Below are positions 8,101-16,358 of a stretch of 64,000 nt of DNA, in pieces (position 1 is the stretch's first letter; the number at the start of each line of letters is the position of its first letter). Both the position numbers and the translations under genes were made by a program. The DNA comes from Saprospiraceae bacterium (lineage in GTDB: Bacteria; Bacteroidota; Bacteroidia; Chitinophagales; Saprospiraceae): the NCBI GenBank assembly GCA_027488855.1, contig JAIYAV010000095.1:1-64000 (forward strand), read 5' to 3'. The notes below the pieces were generated by a model. It was not told the origin of the DNA. It saw only the letters and a list, made by a program, of their open reading frames with translations, and searched no databases.

Positions 8101-8429
8101 AATTCTTTAAGTGTAGATACATCTTCTTGCAAAGTGATTGCATAAGTGCTCTGAGCATCCAGTGCAATTTCAACGGTGCGGTAACCGATGAAACTGACCA
8201 CCAGTGCACCACCAGTGCTTGGAACCTCCAATGAGAAGGCGCCGTCTAAATCGGTAACTGCACCGGATGCAGTACCTTTTAGTAGAACGTTAACTCCAGG
8301 TAAGCTTTCGCGATTGGCGTCAGTGATCTTCCCACTGACCGTCCGTTGTCCGATTGCTGCAACGGCCGGCAAGCACAGCAGCAGGAATACGGCGAGCCTC
8401 TGAAGTAGAGCTGAATAGCTGTTTTTCAT
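5196..8429 (-). CDS. SusC/RagA family TonB-linked outer-membrane protein
   Basis: This outer-membrane beta-barrel transporter of 1077 aa works with the adjacent SusD. A signal peptide (LLCLPAVAAIGQ) is followed by a carboxypeptidase-regulatory-like domain (RTVSGKITDANRESLPGVNV, ~28-110) and a TonB plug with the SusC hallmarks LYIVDGVPVG and AASIYGARAASGVI. A long barrel follows, ending FNIGVNVGF with a terminal aromatic. Length is normal for the family. Energy for import would come from a TonB-ExbB-ExbD complex such as the one at 19229-22313. The promoter probably lies in the 366-bp divergent region before the FG-GAP gene. Confidence 0.94.
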   Translation of the reverse strand: MKNSYSALLQRLAVFLLLCLPAVAAIGQRTVSGKITDANRESLPGVNVLLKGTASGAVTDLDGAFSLEVPSTGGALVVSFIGYRTVEIALDAQSTYAITLQEDVSTLKELVVTGYTVDSRREATGAVSTVKAKDLVLVPSGNVEQQLAGRVSGVTVVTNGQPGTTSQIRVRGFGSFGGNEPLYIVDGVPVGSTDFLNPGDIESTTVLKDAAAASIYGARAASGVIVYTTKKGSKSARKLSVTYDGLYGFTDPGTGQAMMNPTDFAKWTAQGYTNSGIKFAHPQFGSIGLGGNAPVLPDYLSVGSNSGVVGSVNLEAEKAKYNVDPTRGGIYQVTKANKAGTDWYDALTRTAPITRHSLGFSGGGENSRFYFGLSTQDQSGIMIYNEFKRHAFRANSEFNLTNKLRIGENLQFTYRQVLGQQGNNGGLGVGDDENDVLQAFRMPSIIPVYDEFGGYAGTASKGFNNPRNPVANRDRIRDNRGFNTSFFGNIYAEYDLIPGLVVRTSLGGNYGSFYNVGYFGIQYENSENNSAFTYNEGGGFNFGWVVTNTANYKKKFGVHSVDVLVGQEALNDGRFRNISGSGLNPFSNDPDFITLPNTTPNPPGSNYGKGVNFASYFGRVAYNFNDKYIVTGLVRRDGSSRFGENNRYGVFPAFSAAWRISSEKFMENLKWIDDLKIRGGYGIMGNSNNVNPNNQFNLFGGSIGASSYDINGTNSSAVPGFYRTRIGNPDAKWETSVTQNIGFDGTFFNGKLDVILDVWNKKTRDLLLQVPIAATNGVDAAPPAVNIAEMLNAGVDIQVITRGNVVGDLKYELNVTAGILKNEITSLAPGLTYLTTVNPGYRGLQPIRNQLGQSISAFFGYQVTGLFQTAEEVAAAPAQDGKGIGRFRYADLDGNNKIDVNDRTYLGSPVPDFSGGIGLTLTYKDFDFTLYANGVFGNKIFNASKWFTDFFPSFQGAAISERVKDSWSPTNRGATIPIFETASNFSTNTQANSFYVEDGSYVRLQNLGLGYTLPSSMLAKFKITRLRVFASANNLVTFTKYEGLDPSVGGDADTQFGIDVGNYPLTRSFNIGVNVGF

Positions 8430-8795
8430 GAACTAGCAGAATTTAAGATTGGTTAAATAAGAATGTAATTCAAACCCGATTACCACAGTGTTACTAAGCG
8501 TTAATTTGAGAACAATCCGTCAAAAATAGTATTTTGGTATAAAATTTGGCGATTTGTTGAAAAAAATTATTTTTAGTGCAACGAAAAGCAATTTTCCCAA
8601 AAACTTGATGGAATCCCCAAAACCCTACCAGCTCAACGTTTTAGTACAATCCATCGCGGCCTGGACATCGGAAAAAATGTAAAAAAAAGTCTTTTCAGAA
8701 TAATCGAGATTTTTTTAGAGTGGACTCAGAATAAAGCAAAAGGCATTTATCTTGCGGCGGTAAAAATGGGGAGATTCCCAATAAACTAAAGGTCA
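8430..8795. promoter_or_regulatory. Divergent intergenic region between susC and the FG-GAP operon
   Basis: This AT-rich 366-bp stretch has no ORF of note. On the minus strand TATTTTTG (plus coordinates 8521-8528) fits the Bacteroidota -7 consensus TAnnTTTG, 92 nt before the susC ATG, but no clear -33 TTG sits at the right distance. On the plus strand TATCTTGC (8748-8755) is a one-mismatch -7 candidate upstream of the 8796 gene. Both are weak predictions. Confidence 0.35.
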
Positions 8796-11700
8796 ATGAG
8801 ATTTTCTTGCATACTGCTTATTATATCTCTTTTCATTTGGGGTTGCACCAACAACAAAACAACCCTTTTTGAACAACTATCGCCTCAAAAAACCGGGGTG
8901 ACCTTCACCAATACCATCTCCGACAACGATTCCTTCAACATCCTGACTTACGAGTACATCTACAACGGTGGTGGCGTTGCCATCGCAGATTTTAACCAGG
9001 ACGGTTTGCAGGATTTGTTTTTTTCGGGTAATCAAGTTGAAAACAAGCTCTACTTGAACAAAGGAGACTGGAAGTTTGAAGACATTACCGCCCAAGCGGG
9101 GGTAGGAGGGAAGGAGCGTTGGAAATCCGGCGTAGCCATCACCGACCTCAATTACGATGGCCGCATGGATATTTACGTAGCTTGTATGACCTACTCCCCA
9201 GGATCTCGCCGGGCCAATTTATTTTACGTCAATCAGGGCAATGACAAAAACGGTCGCCCCACCTTTAACGAAATGGCTGCAGAATATGGCATTGCCGATA
9301 CTGCTTACACTACTGCCTGCGCTTTTTTGGATTATGACAATGATGGCGATCAGGATCTCTACCTTGCCGTCAATCACCAGCGCAAAAAAGGGAGTAACAA
9401 CTTGTCGGCCAATTCATTCCATTCCAGAAACCCAGATTCCATTTCCTATAACCACGATAAACTGTACCGCAACGATTGGGATGCGACGCGTAAACATGCA
9501 GTTTTTACAGACGTATCCCTGGCTGCCGGCATCAAAGGTGAAGGTTTTGGCTTGGCCATCAACATTACTGATTTGAACCGCGATGGTTGGAAAGACATCT
9601 ATGTGAGCAATGATTACCTCACCAACGATCACCTCTACATCAACAACCAGGACGGCACCTTCACAGATCGATTGGGAGAATACCTTAAACATACCTCCTA
9701 CTCCGCCATGGGCAATGAGGTGGTTGACCTTAACAACGATGGTTTGGTCGATATTCTCGCCGTCGATATGATGCCGGAGGACAACTATCGGCGCAAAACC
9801 ATGTTGCCAGCCAACAACTACAACACCTTTCAGAATTTTGAAGAGTTCAAATACGTGCACCAATATGTGCGCAATACCCTACAACTCAACCAGGGAAACG
9901 CCCCAGGCACCAACACTCCGGTTTTTAGCGAGATTGCCATGTTTGCTGGAATCAGTTCAACGGATTGGAGCTGGACGCCTCTTTCCGCAGATTTTGATCA
10001 GGATGGCTACCGCGATTTGATCGTTACCAATGGCTTCCCGAAAGATGTAACCGACCTGGATTTTGGTGACTACAACTCCAATGCCAATACTTATGCCTCG
10101 CCAGGTTTTTTGAACGACAACATTCCCTCCGTAAAGCTCAAAAACTACGCCTTCCGCAATCGGGGGGATTTGACTTTTGAAAACATGGGTGAAAAATGGG
10201 GGATTACGGAAACCTCCTTTTCCAATGGTGCCGCGTATGGGGATTTGGACAATGATGGGGATTTGGATTATGTGGTGAACAACATCAATGATCCGGCATC
10301 GATTTTTCGGAATAATGCCGTCGCGGGTGATCCGGACGACGACCGCGGGGATCGCACCAACGGGTGGTTATCCATAAAATTACACGGCGATTCCCTGAAC
10401 CCCATGGGCCTGGGCACCTGGATTGAAATCCAATACGGCGATAACCAAAAACAGGTTTGGGAACACAGCATCTATCGGGGCTACCTTTCCTCTATGCAGG
10501 CTTTGGCGCATTTTGGTTTGAGCAAAAATGAGGTCGTGGACAAGGTGATCATCACCTGGCCCAATCAAAAACAACAAATACTGACCCAAGTCAAAGCCAA
10601 TCAAGTACTGGACATCAAGTATCGGGATGCCAAACTCAGTCAGGCACCACCCCCTCCGCCGCCCGTTCAACCCTGGTTCAACAACGTGACGGCAGCAACT
10701 GGAGTGAACTACATACACACCGAAACGGATTTTATCGATTTTAACCTGCAACCCCTTTTGCCGCACAAGCTATCCCAATACGGCCCCGGCCTGGCCGTAG
10801 CCGATGTCAACGGTGACCAACTCGATGATTTCTATGTCTCGGCTGGTCACTTCCGCAAAGGGCGCTTCTTTATCCAAAAACCAGATGGCACCTTTCAGGA
10901 GCGCGACTTAGTGGAAGGGCCGGACGGTCGTGACAAACGGGGCGAAGACCTGGGCGTGTTGTTTTTTGACGCGGACGGGGACGGCGATGAAGATTTGTAC
11001 TCCGTGCGGGGTGGGGTAGAGTACCCAGCGGATGAACCTTCCTATCAGGATATTTTATACCTTAACAATGGTGGTCAATTTAGTCCAGCAAAAGGTGCCT
11101 TGCCGGCTTTCCTCAAAAGTGGCTCCTGTGTCAGAGCTGCCGATTACGATCGAGACGGCGATTTGGATCTCTTCATCGGCGGACGGGCCAAGCACAAAGA
11201 ATATCCCAAACCCCTGAGCAGTTATTTACTGCGCAATGAAAGTAAAGCGGGCAAGCCCAAATTTGTACTCGCAAACGATCAAGTCGCCCCCCAATTGAAT
11301 GATTTAGGCCTGGTGTGTGATGCACTGTGGACGGATTATGATCAGGACGGTTGGGTGGATTTGATGCTGGCCGGAGAATGGATGCCGCTGACCTTGTTCA
11401 AAAACAATCAAGGCAAATTGAGCAATGCGACCAAGGGCAGTGGTCTGGAAAATTTCCCGGGTTGGTGGAATAGTTTGGTTGGTGCTGATTTTGATGCAGA
11501 TGGCGACATCGATTACCTGGCTGGTAATCTAGGATTGAATACTTTGTTCAAAGCTTCGGACAAGTACCCCATTGGAGTGTACGCTGCCGACTTCGATGGC
11601 AACCAGGGGTTTGATGCCATTCCTTCTGTGTTTTTTCCCAATCAAAAAGGAGCACTGGAAGAATTCCCCTACCACAACCGATTGGACATGGACAAGCAGT

Positions 11701-12383
11701 TGATCCTCAGCAAGCGGAGTTACCTGATGCACGCCGAGTTTGCTCAAATCAACATGACCGAATATTTGAGCAACTTCCCGACCATCAAACCCCTGCATCT
11801 TACTGCTACCCACCTGCAAAGCAGTTTCATTCGCAATCTGGGTAAGGGGAAATTTGTAGTAGAGGCACTGCCCACTGCGGCTCAATTGGCCCCGATTTAT
11901 GGCATGATGGCTGGTGATTGGAATGCCGATGGCCACTTGGATGCCCTTTGTGTGGGCAACGACTATGGCATGGAAGTAACCACCGGGCATTGTGATGCCT
12001 TAAGTGGCTTGTTGTTATTGGGTAATGGCAAAGGTGGCTTTACCAATTGTTCTTTGCAACAATCTGGGTTTTATGTGCCCGGAGACGCCAAAAGTTTGGT
12101 GCAATTGGGCAATGCCAAAGGTGAATTGTACCTGGTTGCGGGGCAAAACCGTGGCCCATTACAAGTGTTTACTTCTTTTGCATCAGGTACAAAATTGTTG
12201 AACTATACCCAGAACGATGCGCAGGCTGAGGTAAAACTAAATGACGGCAAAGTTTTATTTTATGAGTTGTACCACGGCGCTGGTTTTTTATCTCAATCTG
12301 CTCGGAAAATTGCCATCCCTAAAATCGCAAAGGAAATAACCTATACTGATTTTAAGGGGAAAAAGCGGGTAGTCAAATTTTAA
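8796..12383 (+). CDS. FG-GAP/VCBS-repeat lipoprotein with ASPIC/UnbV domain (CRTAC1-like)
   Basis: This protein of 1195 aa has a lipoprotein signal (LLIISLFIWGC, C17). Two sets of beta-propeller FG-GAP/VCBS repeats carry calcium-binding Asp-rich loops, for example VAIADFNQDGLQDLFF, AFLDYDNDGDQDLYLA, AADYDRDGDLDLFIGG and GADFDADGDIDYLAG. Between the sets (~525-610) is an ASPIC/UnbV-type segment, WLSIKLHGDSLNPMGLGTWI to VIITWPNQKQ. Such proteins are cell-surface or periplasmic, often next to SusCD pairs in Bacteroidota, and their ligand is unknown. Here it is divergent from the SusCD operon and in tandem with another FG-GAP lipoprotein 23 nt downstream. A proline run (PPPPPPP) links the halves, suggesting a two-propeller protein. 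Confidence 0.85.
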   Translation: MRFSCILLIISLFIWGCTNNKTTLFEQLSPQKTGVTFTNTISDNDSFNILTYEYIYNGGGVAIADFNQDGLQDLFFSGNQVENKLYLNKGDWKFEDITAQAGVGGKERWKSGVAITDLNYDGRMDIYVACMTYSPGSRRANLFYVNQGNDKNGRPTFNEMAAEYGIADTAYTTACAFLDYDNDGDQDLYLAVNHQRKKGSNNLSANSFHSRNPDSISYNHDKLYRNDWDATRKHAVFTDVSLAAGIKGEGFGLAINITDLNRDGWKDIYVSNDYLTNDHLYINNQDGTFTDRLGEYLKHTSYSAMGNEVVDLNNDGLVDILAVDMMPEDNYRRKTMLPANNYNTFQNFEEFKYVHQYVRNTLQLNQGNAPGTNTPVFSEIAMFAGISSTDWSWTPLSADFDQDGYRDLIVTNGFPKDVTDLDFGDYNSNANTYASPGFLNDNIPSVKLKNYAFRNRGDLTFENMGEKWGITETSFSNGAAYGDLDNDGDLDYVVNNINDPASIFRNNAVAGDPDDDRGDRTNGWLSIKLHGDSLNPMGLGTWIEIQYGDNQKQVWEHSIYRGYLSSMQALAHFGLSKNEVVDKVIITWPNQKQQILTQVKANQVLDIKYRDAKLSQAPPPPPPVQPWFNNVTAATGVNYIHTETDFIDFNLQPLLPHKLSQYGPGLAVADVNGDQLDDFYVSAGHFRKGRFFIQKPDGTFQERDLVEGPDGRDKRGEDLGVLFFDADGDGDEDLYSVRGGVEYPADEPSYQDILYLNNGGQFSPAKGALPAFLKSGSCVRAADYDRDGDLDLFIGGRAKHKEYPKPLSSYLLRNESKAGKPKFVLANDQVAPQLNDLGLVCDALWTDYDQDGWVDLMLAGEWMPLTLFKNNQGKLSNATKGSGLENFPGWWNSLVGADFDADGDIDYLAGNLGLNTLFKASDKYPIGVYAADFDGNQGFDAIPSVFFPNQKGALEEFPYHNRLDMDKQLILSKRSYLMHAEFAQINMTEYLSNFPTIKPLHLTATHLQSSFIRNLGKGKFVVEALPTAAQLAPIYGMMAGDWNADGHLDALCVGNDYGMEVTTGHCDALSGLLLLGNGKGGFTNCSLQQSGFYVPGDAKSLVQLGNAKGELYLVAGQNRGPLQVFTSFASGTKLLNYTQNDAQAEVKLNDGKVLFYELYHGAGFLSQSARKIAIPKIAKEITYTDFKGKKRVVKF

Positions 12384-12406
12384 TTCAACAGTTAAATCTA
12401 AAAGCG

Positions 12407-13936
12407 TTGACTAAGCTCAATACCTTTTCAATTGTAGTGTTTGTTGGTTTACTTTTCTTGGTTTGGACAAATACGGCCTGTGATCAAAAAGAACAGGACC
12501 AAAAACTGGCAGAACTGTACTGTGGGGCCTGTCATATTTTCCCCAAACCGAATTTGCTGGACAAAAAAGGCTGGGAAAAAGGTGTTTTGCCACAAATGGC
12601 GATCCGAATGGGGATAGCTGATCCAGATTTCAATGAGTTAAACCCAGAAGAATACCAAACCATTCTCGAAAAAGGCGGCTTGCCACTAAAGCCGATGATC
12701 AGTAAAAAAGATTGGAGTAAGATAGTGGCTTATTACCTCAAAAATGCTCCTGACAATATACCTGCTCAGCAGGGCGCTTTGCCGATCTCAGTCGATACTC
12801 AACTGTTTAAGCCGCAGATCGTATGGCAATCTCCAGGGGAAAGACCCAATTTTTCCATGTTAAAATACTTGCCCGAGCAAAAAACCTTGGTTGCAGGGCA
12901 GCGGGAAGGGAAAGTGTATTTGTTTAAAGGAGCTAAGCAGGAGCTCCAGGATTCTTTGTTCACACCATCCGCTGCCAGCGATGTCCACATCGCTCAAAAT
13001 GGCCAGCTCCAATTGTTGTTGATGGGGAAAATGGATCCCAATGATGCTTACTCCGGGGCTTTACTCGAAATTGGGAAAAAAGCAGGGCGTTGGGAAGTCA
13101 TGCGCAGCATCGTGAATTCACTGAATCGCCCGGTACAGTTTGCTCCGTTTGATCAAAGTAAGAATGGCGAAGAGGCCTTTGCCATCAGTGAATTTGGGCA
13201 TTATACCGGAGGTTTGAGTTGGCACGAAAGAACAGCTGATGGGAAAAGTAAAGTCTATCAACTCTTCAATGGACCGGGTGCTCGGGTTGCCCATGTGGTT
13301 GATTTAGACCAGGATGGTAAACAAGATATTGTGGCACTGCTCAGCCAGGGGGATGAAAAGATCATTTGGTTTAAAAACCTGGGTAAAGGGGTATTCGATC
13401 CAAGGCTGCTTGCTCGTTTTTCACCCATTTATGGATCCAGTTATTTGGACATCAAAGACATCAATCAGGATGGAAAACTAGACCTCATCCATTCGGCGGG
13501 AGACAATTATGATTACAGTTATGCTTTGAAAGGATACCACGGCATTCGCATTTTGCTGAACCAGGGGAACCAATACTTTGTGGAAAAGAAATTTTTGCCA
13601 CTTCACGGAGTAGGTAAAGTACTGGTAGAGGATTTTGATCAGGATGGCAAACCAGATTTGGCTTGCACCGCTTATTTTCCTGACTTTGCGCAAAAGCCTT
13701 TGGGTGGTTTTGTGGTATTCAAAAATTTGGGAAACTTGAACTTTAGTGCCCATACTTTCCCCATGGCTGATGCGGCCAATTGGTTGCTGATGGACAAAGG
13801 AGATGTGGACCAAGATGGTGATTGTGACATTGTACTGGGAGCTTGCAGCATCAATAATACGGTGCCCAAACCACTGCGCCAAACCTGGAATCAACAGGGA
13901 ATCGGCGTTTTACTCTTCAAAAACCAACTTAAGTAG
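12407..13936 (+). CDS. FG-GAP/VCBS-repeat lipoprotein with N-terminal c-type haem motif
   Basis: This protein of 509 aa combines a lipoprotein signal (TNTAC, C25), a CxxCH haem c site (C39-G-A-C42-H43 in LYCGACHIFP) and a C-terminal propeller of Asp-rich FG-GAP repeats (DLDQDGKQDIVALL, DINQDGKLDLIHS, DFDQDGKPDLACT, DVDQDGDCDIVLGA). The methionines in VLPQMAIRMG could supply the distal haem ligand. The start is TTG at 12407. No ATG exists before the signal sequence, and TTG is the only start that gives a complete lipoprotein signal. It follows the previous gene by 23 nt, so the two are likely co-transcribed. Electron transfer at the outer membrane is possible but not shown. Confidence 0.78.
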   Translation: MTKLNTFSIVVFVGLLFLVWTNTACDQKEQDQKLAELYCGACHIFPKPNLLDKKGWEKGVLPQMAIRMGIADPDFNELNPEEYQTILEKGGLPLKPMISKKDWSKIVAYYLKNAPDNIPAQQGALPISVDTQLFKPQIVWQSPGERPNFSMLKYLPEQKTLVAGQREGKVYLFKGAKQELQDSLFTPSAASDVHIAQNGQLQLLLMGKMDPNDAYSGALLEIGKKAGRWEVMRSIVNSLNRPVQFAPFDQSKNGEEAFAISEFGHYTGGLSWHERTADGKSKVYQLFNGPGARVAHVVDLDQDGKQDIVALLSQGDEKIIWFKNLGKGVFDPRLLARFSPIYGSSYLDIKDINQDGKLDLIHSAGDNYDYSYALKGYHGIRILLNQGNQYFVEKKFLPLHGVGKVLVEDFDQDGKPDLACTAYFPDFAQKPLGGFVVFKNLGNLNFSAHTFPMADAANWLLMDKGDVDQDGDCDIVLGACSINNTVPKPLRQTWNQQGIGVLLFKNQLK

Positions 13937-13950
13937 CTCAAATTATGTAA

Positions 13951-14100
13951 GAGCAGCTTCGCTGCCTATTGTTCACCACGACGACACGACGAACACGACG
14001 ATTTACGCACTTCGTGCGTTCTGAGCACGACGCTTGCGTCGTGAAGTGCGGAGCGAATCGTCGTGTCGTCGTGGTGAAAAAAACAAACAGCGGAGCTGTT
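13951..14100. repeat. Structured palindromic repeat, copy C (no gene inside)
   Basis: The outer stem TTCACCACGACGACACGACGA (13972-13992) pairs perfectly with 14058-14078 over 21 bp. Inside are ACGCAC-TTC-GTGCGT (14005-14019) and CACGACGC-TT-GCGTCGTG (14026-14043). Outside are GCAGC-TTC-GCTGC on the left (13953-13965) and AACAGC-GGA-GCTGTT on the right. The inner and outer small stems differ in sequence from copy A but keep pairing. It lies between the haem/FG-GAP gene and transketolase, and could also stop transcription of the former. Confidence 0.75.
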
Positions 14101-14179
14101 GACTGCGTAATGTGAGTTAAGTAACCTATGCTGGGCGCAAAATCGCACAGCTTTTCCCGTTTTTTCCAATCACGTTCAT

Positions 14180-14187
14180 TATCTTTG
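14180..14187 (+). promoter_or_regulatory. Candidate -7 element of the transketolase gene
   Basis: TATCTTTG matches the Bacteroidota -7 consensus TAnnTTTG exactly and lies 56 nt upstream of the transketolase ATG. No good TTG (-33) is visible 19-21 nt further upstream, so it is only a candidate. Confidence 0.45.
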
Positions 14188-14243
14188 GCGGATTCTTTTT
14201 GATAAACAAACAATTAACACACAAACTGCTATCAATTTAAGTT

Positions 14244-16274
14244 ATGGCAAATAACCTTTCTCTGCGGGCTGCCGACAACATTCGTATCCTGTCGGCGGCA
14301 ATGGTAGAAAAAGCACAATCTGGTCACCCTGGTGGCCCCATGGGTGGTGCTGATTTTACCCATGTGCTTTATTCCGAGTTTTTGGAATACGATCCAAGCG
14401 ACATGCATTGGCCACTACGCGACCGCTTTTTTCTCGACCCAGGCCACATGTCGGCCATGTTGTACGGGCAACAAGCCTTGTTGGGTAACTACACCATGGA
14501 AGAAATTAGCAATTTCCGCCAATGGGGTAGTCCAACTCCAGGACACCCGGAAGTAGACGTTGAGCGGGGTATTGAAAACACTTCTGGTCCGCTGGGTTTA
14601 GGGCACACTTTTGGCATTGGCGCAGCTATTGCTGAGCGCTTTTTGGTTCAACGTTTTGGGGAGGAAGTTGCCCACAAAACCTACATCTACATCTCCGACG
14701 GCGGTGTGCAGGAAGAAATTTCGCAAGGCGCTGGCCGGATTGCTGGCTTTTTGGGCTTGGGCAACATTGTGATGTTCTACGACGCCAACGATATTCAGCT
14801 TTCTACGGAGGTTGATGCGGTAACCAATGAAGATACTGCTAAAAAATACGAAGCCTGGCATTGGCATGTACAAACCATAGTTGGCAACGACCACGACGCG
14901 ATTCGCGCTGCCATCAAAGCCGCCCTTGCTGAAACGGATCGCCCTTCTTTGATCATCGGCAAAACCATCATGGGCAAAGGGGTGAAAAAAGAAGATGGCT
15001 CTGCTTTTGAAGGTGAAGTGGAATTGCACGGCAAACCACTGGGGCAATCCAAAGCTTCTTATGCCAAAACCATTGAAGGTTTGGGCGGGGATACCAGCAA
15101 TCCTTTCCAGATTTTCCCCGATGTAGCGGAATATTACGCAGGGGTTTTGGAGCAAAAGCGCAAAGCTGCCGCTGCCCGCAAAGCCAAATTTGCGAGTTGG
15201 GAACAAGCCAACCCTGCTCAAGCTGCCAAACTCTCCACTTGGTTGAGTGGCAAACTGCCCGAAATCAACTGGGGTGAAATAGTCCAAAAAGAAAACGATG
15301 CTACCCGCAACGCTTCCGGCAATGTACTGGCTTACCTGGCCGGAAAAGTAGAAAACCTCATTGTGGCTTCAGCCGACTTGAGCAATTCTGACAAAACGGA
15401 TAGCTTTTTGAAAAAGACCCATGCCTTTACCCATGGCGATTTTTCAGGTTCGTTCCTGCAAGCTGGGGTGGCTGAGTTGACCATGGCTGCTTTGTCGATT
15501 GGTATGTCACTGCACGGTGGAGTCATTCCAGCATGTGCTACTTTCTTCGCTTTTTCGGATTACATGAAACCCGCCATTCGGGTGGCTGCTTTGATGGAGA
15601 CGCAAGTGATTTTTATTTGGACCCACGATGCTTTCCGGGTAGGGGAGGACGGGCCTACGCACCAACCCATCGAGCAGGAAGCGCAGTTGCGTTTGTTGGA
15701 GCAGTTGAAAAACCACTCTGGTAAAAATGGCGTTTTGGCGCTGCGCCCCGCCGATAGCCACGAAACCACCATTTGCTGGAAACTGGCCTTGGAAAACCAG
15801 GATTCACCTTCGGGCTTGATCCTGTCCCGCCAAAACATCAATGATTTGCCCGCAGCATCCAGCCGATTCGCGGAGGCTAGCCAGGCTGAACGGGGTGCTT
15901 ACATCGTGCAGAACTGTGATGGTACACCAGATGTGATTTTGGTCGCCAATGGCTCCGAAGTAGCAACCTTGGTTGATGCGGCTAAAAAACTGAGCGAAGA
16001 GAAAGCTTTGAAGGTACGGATTGTATCTGCTCCCTCTGAAGGCTTGTTCCGTAACCAATCGGTGGATTATCAAGAAACGGTATTGCCCTCGAATGTACCT
16101 ACTTTTGGACTTACCGCAGGTTTGCCAGTTACCATGCGTGGCTTGGTCGGAACCCGTGGCAAGGTTTGGGGTTTGAGCCATTTTGGGTATTCAGCACCGT
16201 TCAAAGTGTTGGATGAAAAATTTGGTTTTACGCCAGACAATGTCTTCAACCAGGTGATAGAAATGTTGGGATAA
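14244..16274 (+). CDS. tkt: Transketolase
   Basis: This single-chain transketolase of 676 aa moves two-carbon ketol units between sugar phosphates in the non-oxidative pentose phosphate pathway, with thiamine diphosphate and Mg2+. The N-terminal TPP domain has SGHPGGPMGGADF (H28), the stretch RDRFFLDPGHMSAMLY, and GPLGLGHTFGIGAAIAERF. The central pyrimidine domain carries RVGEDGPTHQPIEQE, and a C-terminal transketolase domain ends the protein. The usual GDG of the TPP/metal motif reads SDGG (IYISDGGVQEE), a small deviation. The gene is monocistronic: it has its own promoter candidate and is closed by a bidirectional hairpin shared with the TPR gene on the other strand. Confidence 0.93.
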   Translation: MANNLSLRAADNIRILSAAMVEKAQSGHPGGPMGGADFTHVLYSEFLEYDPSDMHWPLRDRFFLDPGHMSAMLYGQQALLGNYTMEEISNFRQWGSPTPGHPEVDVERGIENTSGPLGLGHTFGIGAAIAERFLVQRFGEEVAHKTYIYISDGGVQEEISQGAGRIAGFLGLGNIVMFYDANDIQLSTEVDAVTNEDTAKKYEAWHWHVQTIVGNDHDAIRAAIKAALAETDRPSLIIGKTIMGKGVKKEDGSAFEGEVELHGKPLGQSKASYAKTIEGLGGDTSNPFQIFPDVAEYYAGVLEQKRKAAAARKAKFASWEQANPAQAAKLSTWLSGKLPEINWGEIVQKENDATRNASGNVLAYLAGKVENLIVASADLSNSDKTDSFLKKTHAFTHGDFSGSFLQAGVAELTMAALSIGMSLHGGVIPACATFFAFSDYMKPAIRVAALMETQVIFIWTHDAFRVGEDGPTHQPIEQEAQLRLLEQLKNHSGKNGVLALRPADSHETTICWKLALENQDSPSGLILSRQNINDLPAASSRFAEASQAERGAYIVQNCDGTPDVILVANGSEVATLVDAAKKLSEEKALKVRIVSAPSEGLFRNQSVDYQETVLPSNVPTFGLTAGLPVTMRGLVGTRGKVWGLSHFGYSAPFKVLDEKFGFTPDNVFNQVIEMLG

Positions 16275-16292
16275 TTTCCGACAAGTGCCAAA

Positions 16293-16333
16293 AGCAAAGA
16301 GGCTTCCCGTTTTTCAACGAGAAGCCTCTTGCT
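16293..16333. terminator. Bidirectional terminator between transketolase and the TPR gene
   Basis: AGCAAAGAGGCTTC (16293-16306) pairs with GAAGCCTCTTGCT (16321-16333) with one bulged A. A short T-run follows on the plus strand (GCTTTTTACC). It sits between two converging genes and can serve both. Confidence 0.7.
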
Positions 16334-16358
16334 TTTTACCGAAATTCCATCAGTAAAA

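Noticed and set aside
13938-14213. ORFs of 91, 67 and 73 aa in the palindromic repeat
   Set aside because: They translate the hairpin repeat (HHDDTT, RRVRR-like strings) and are not genes.
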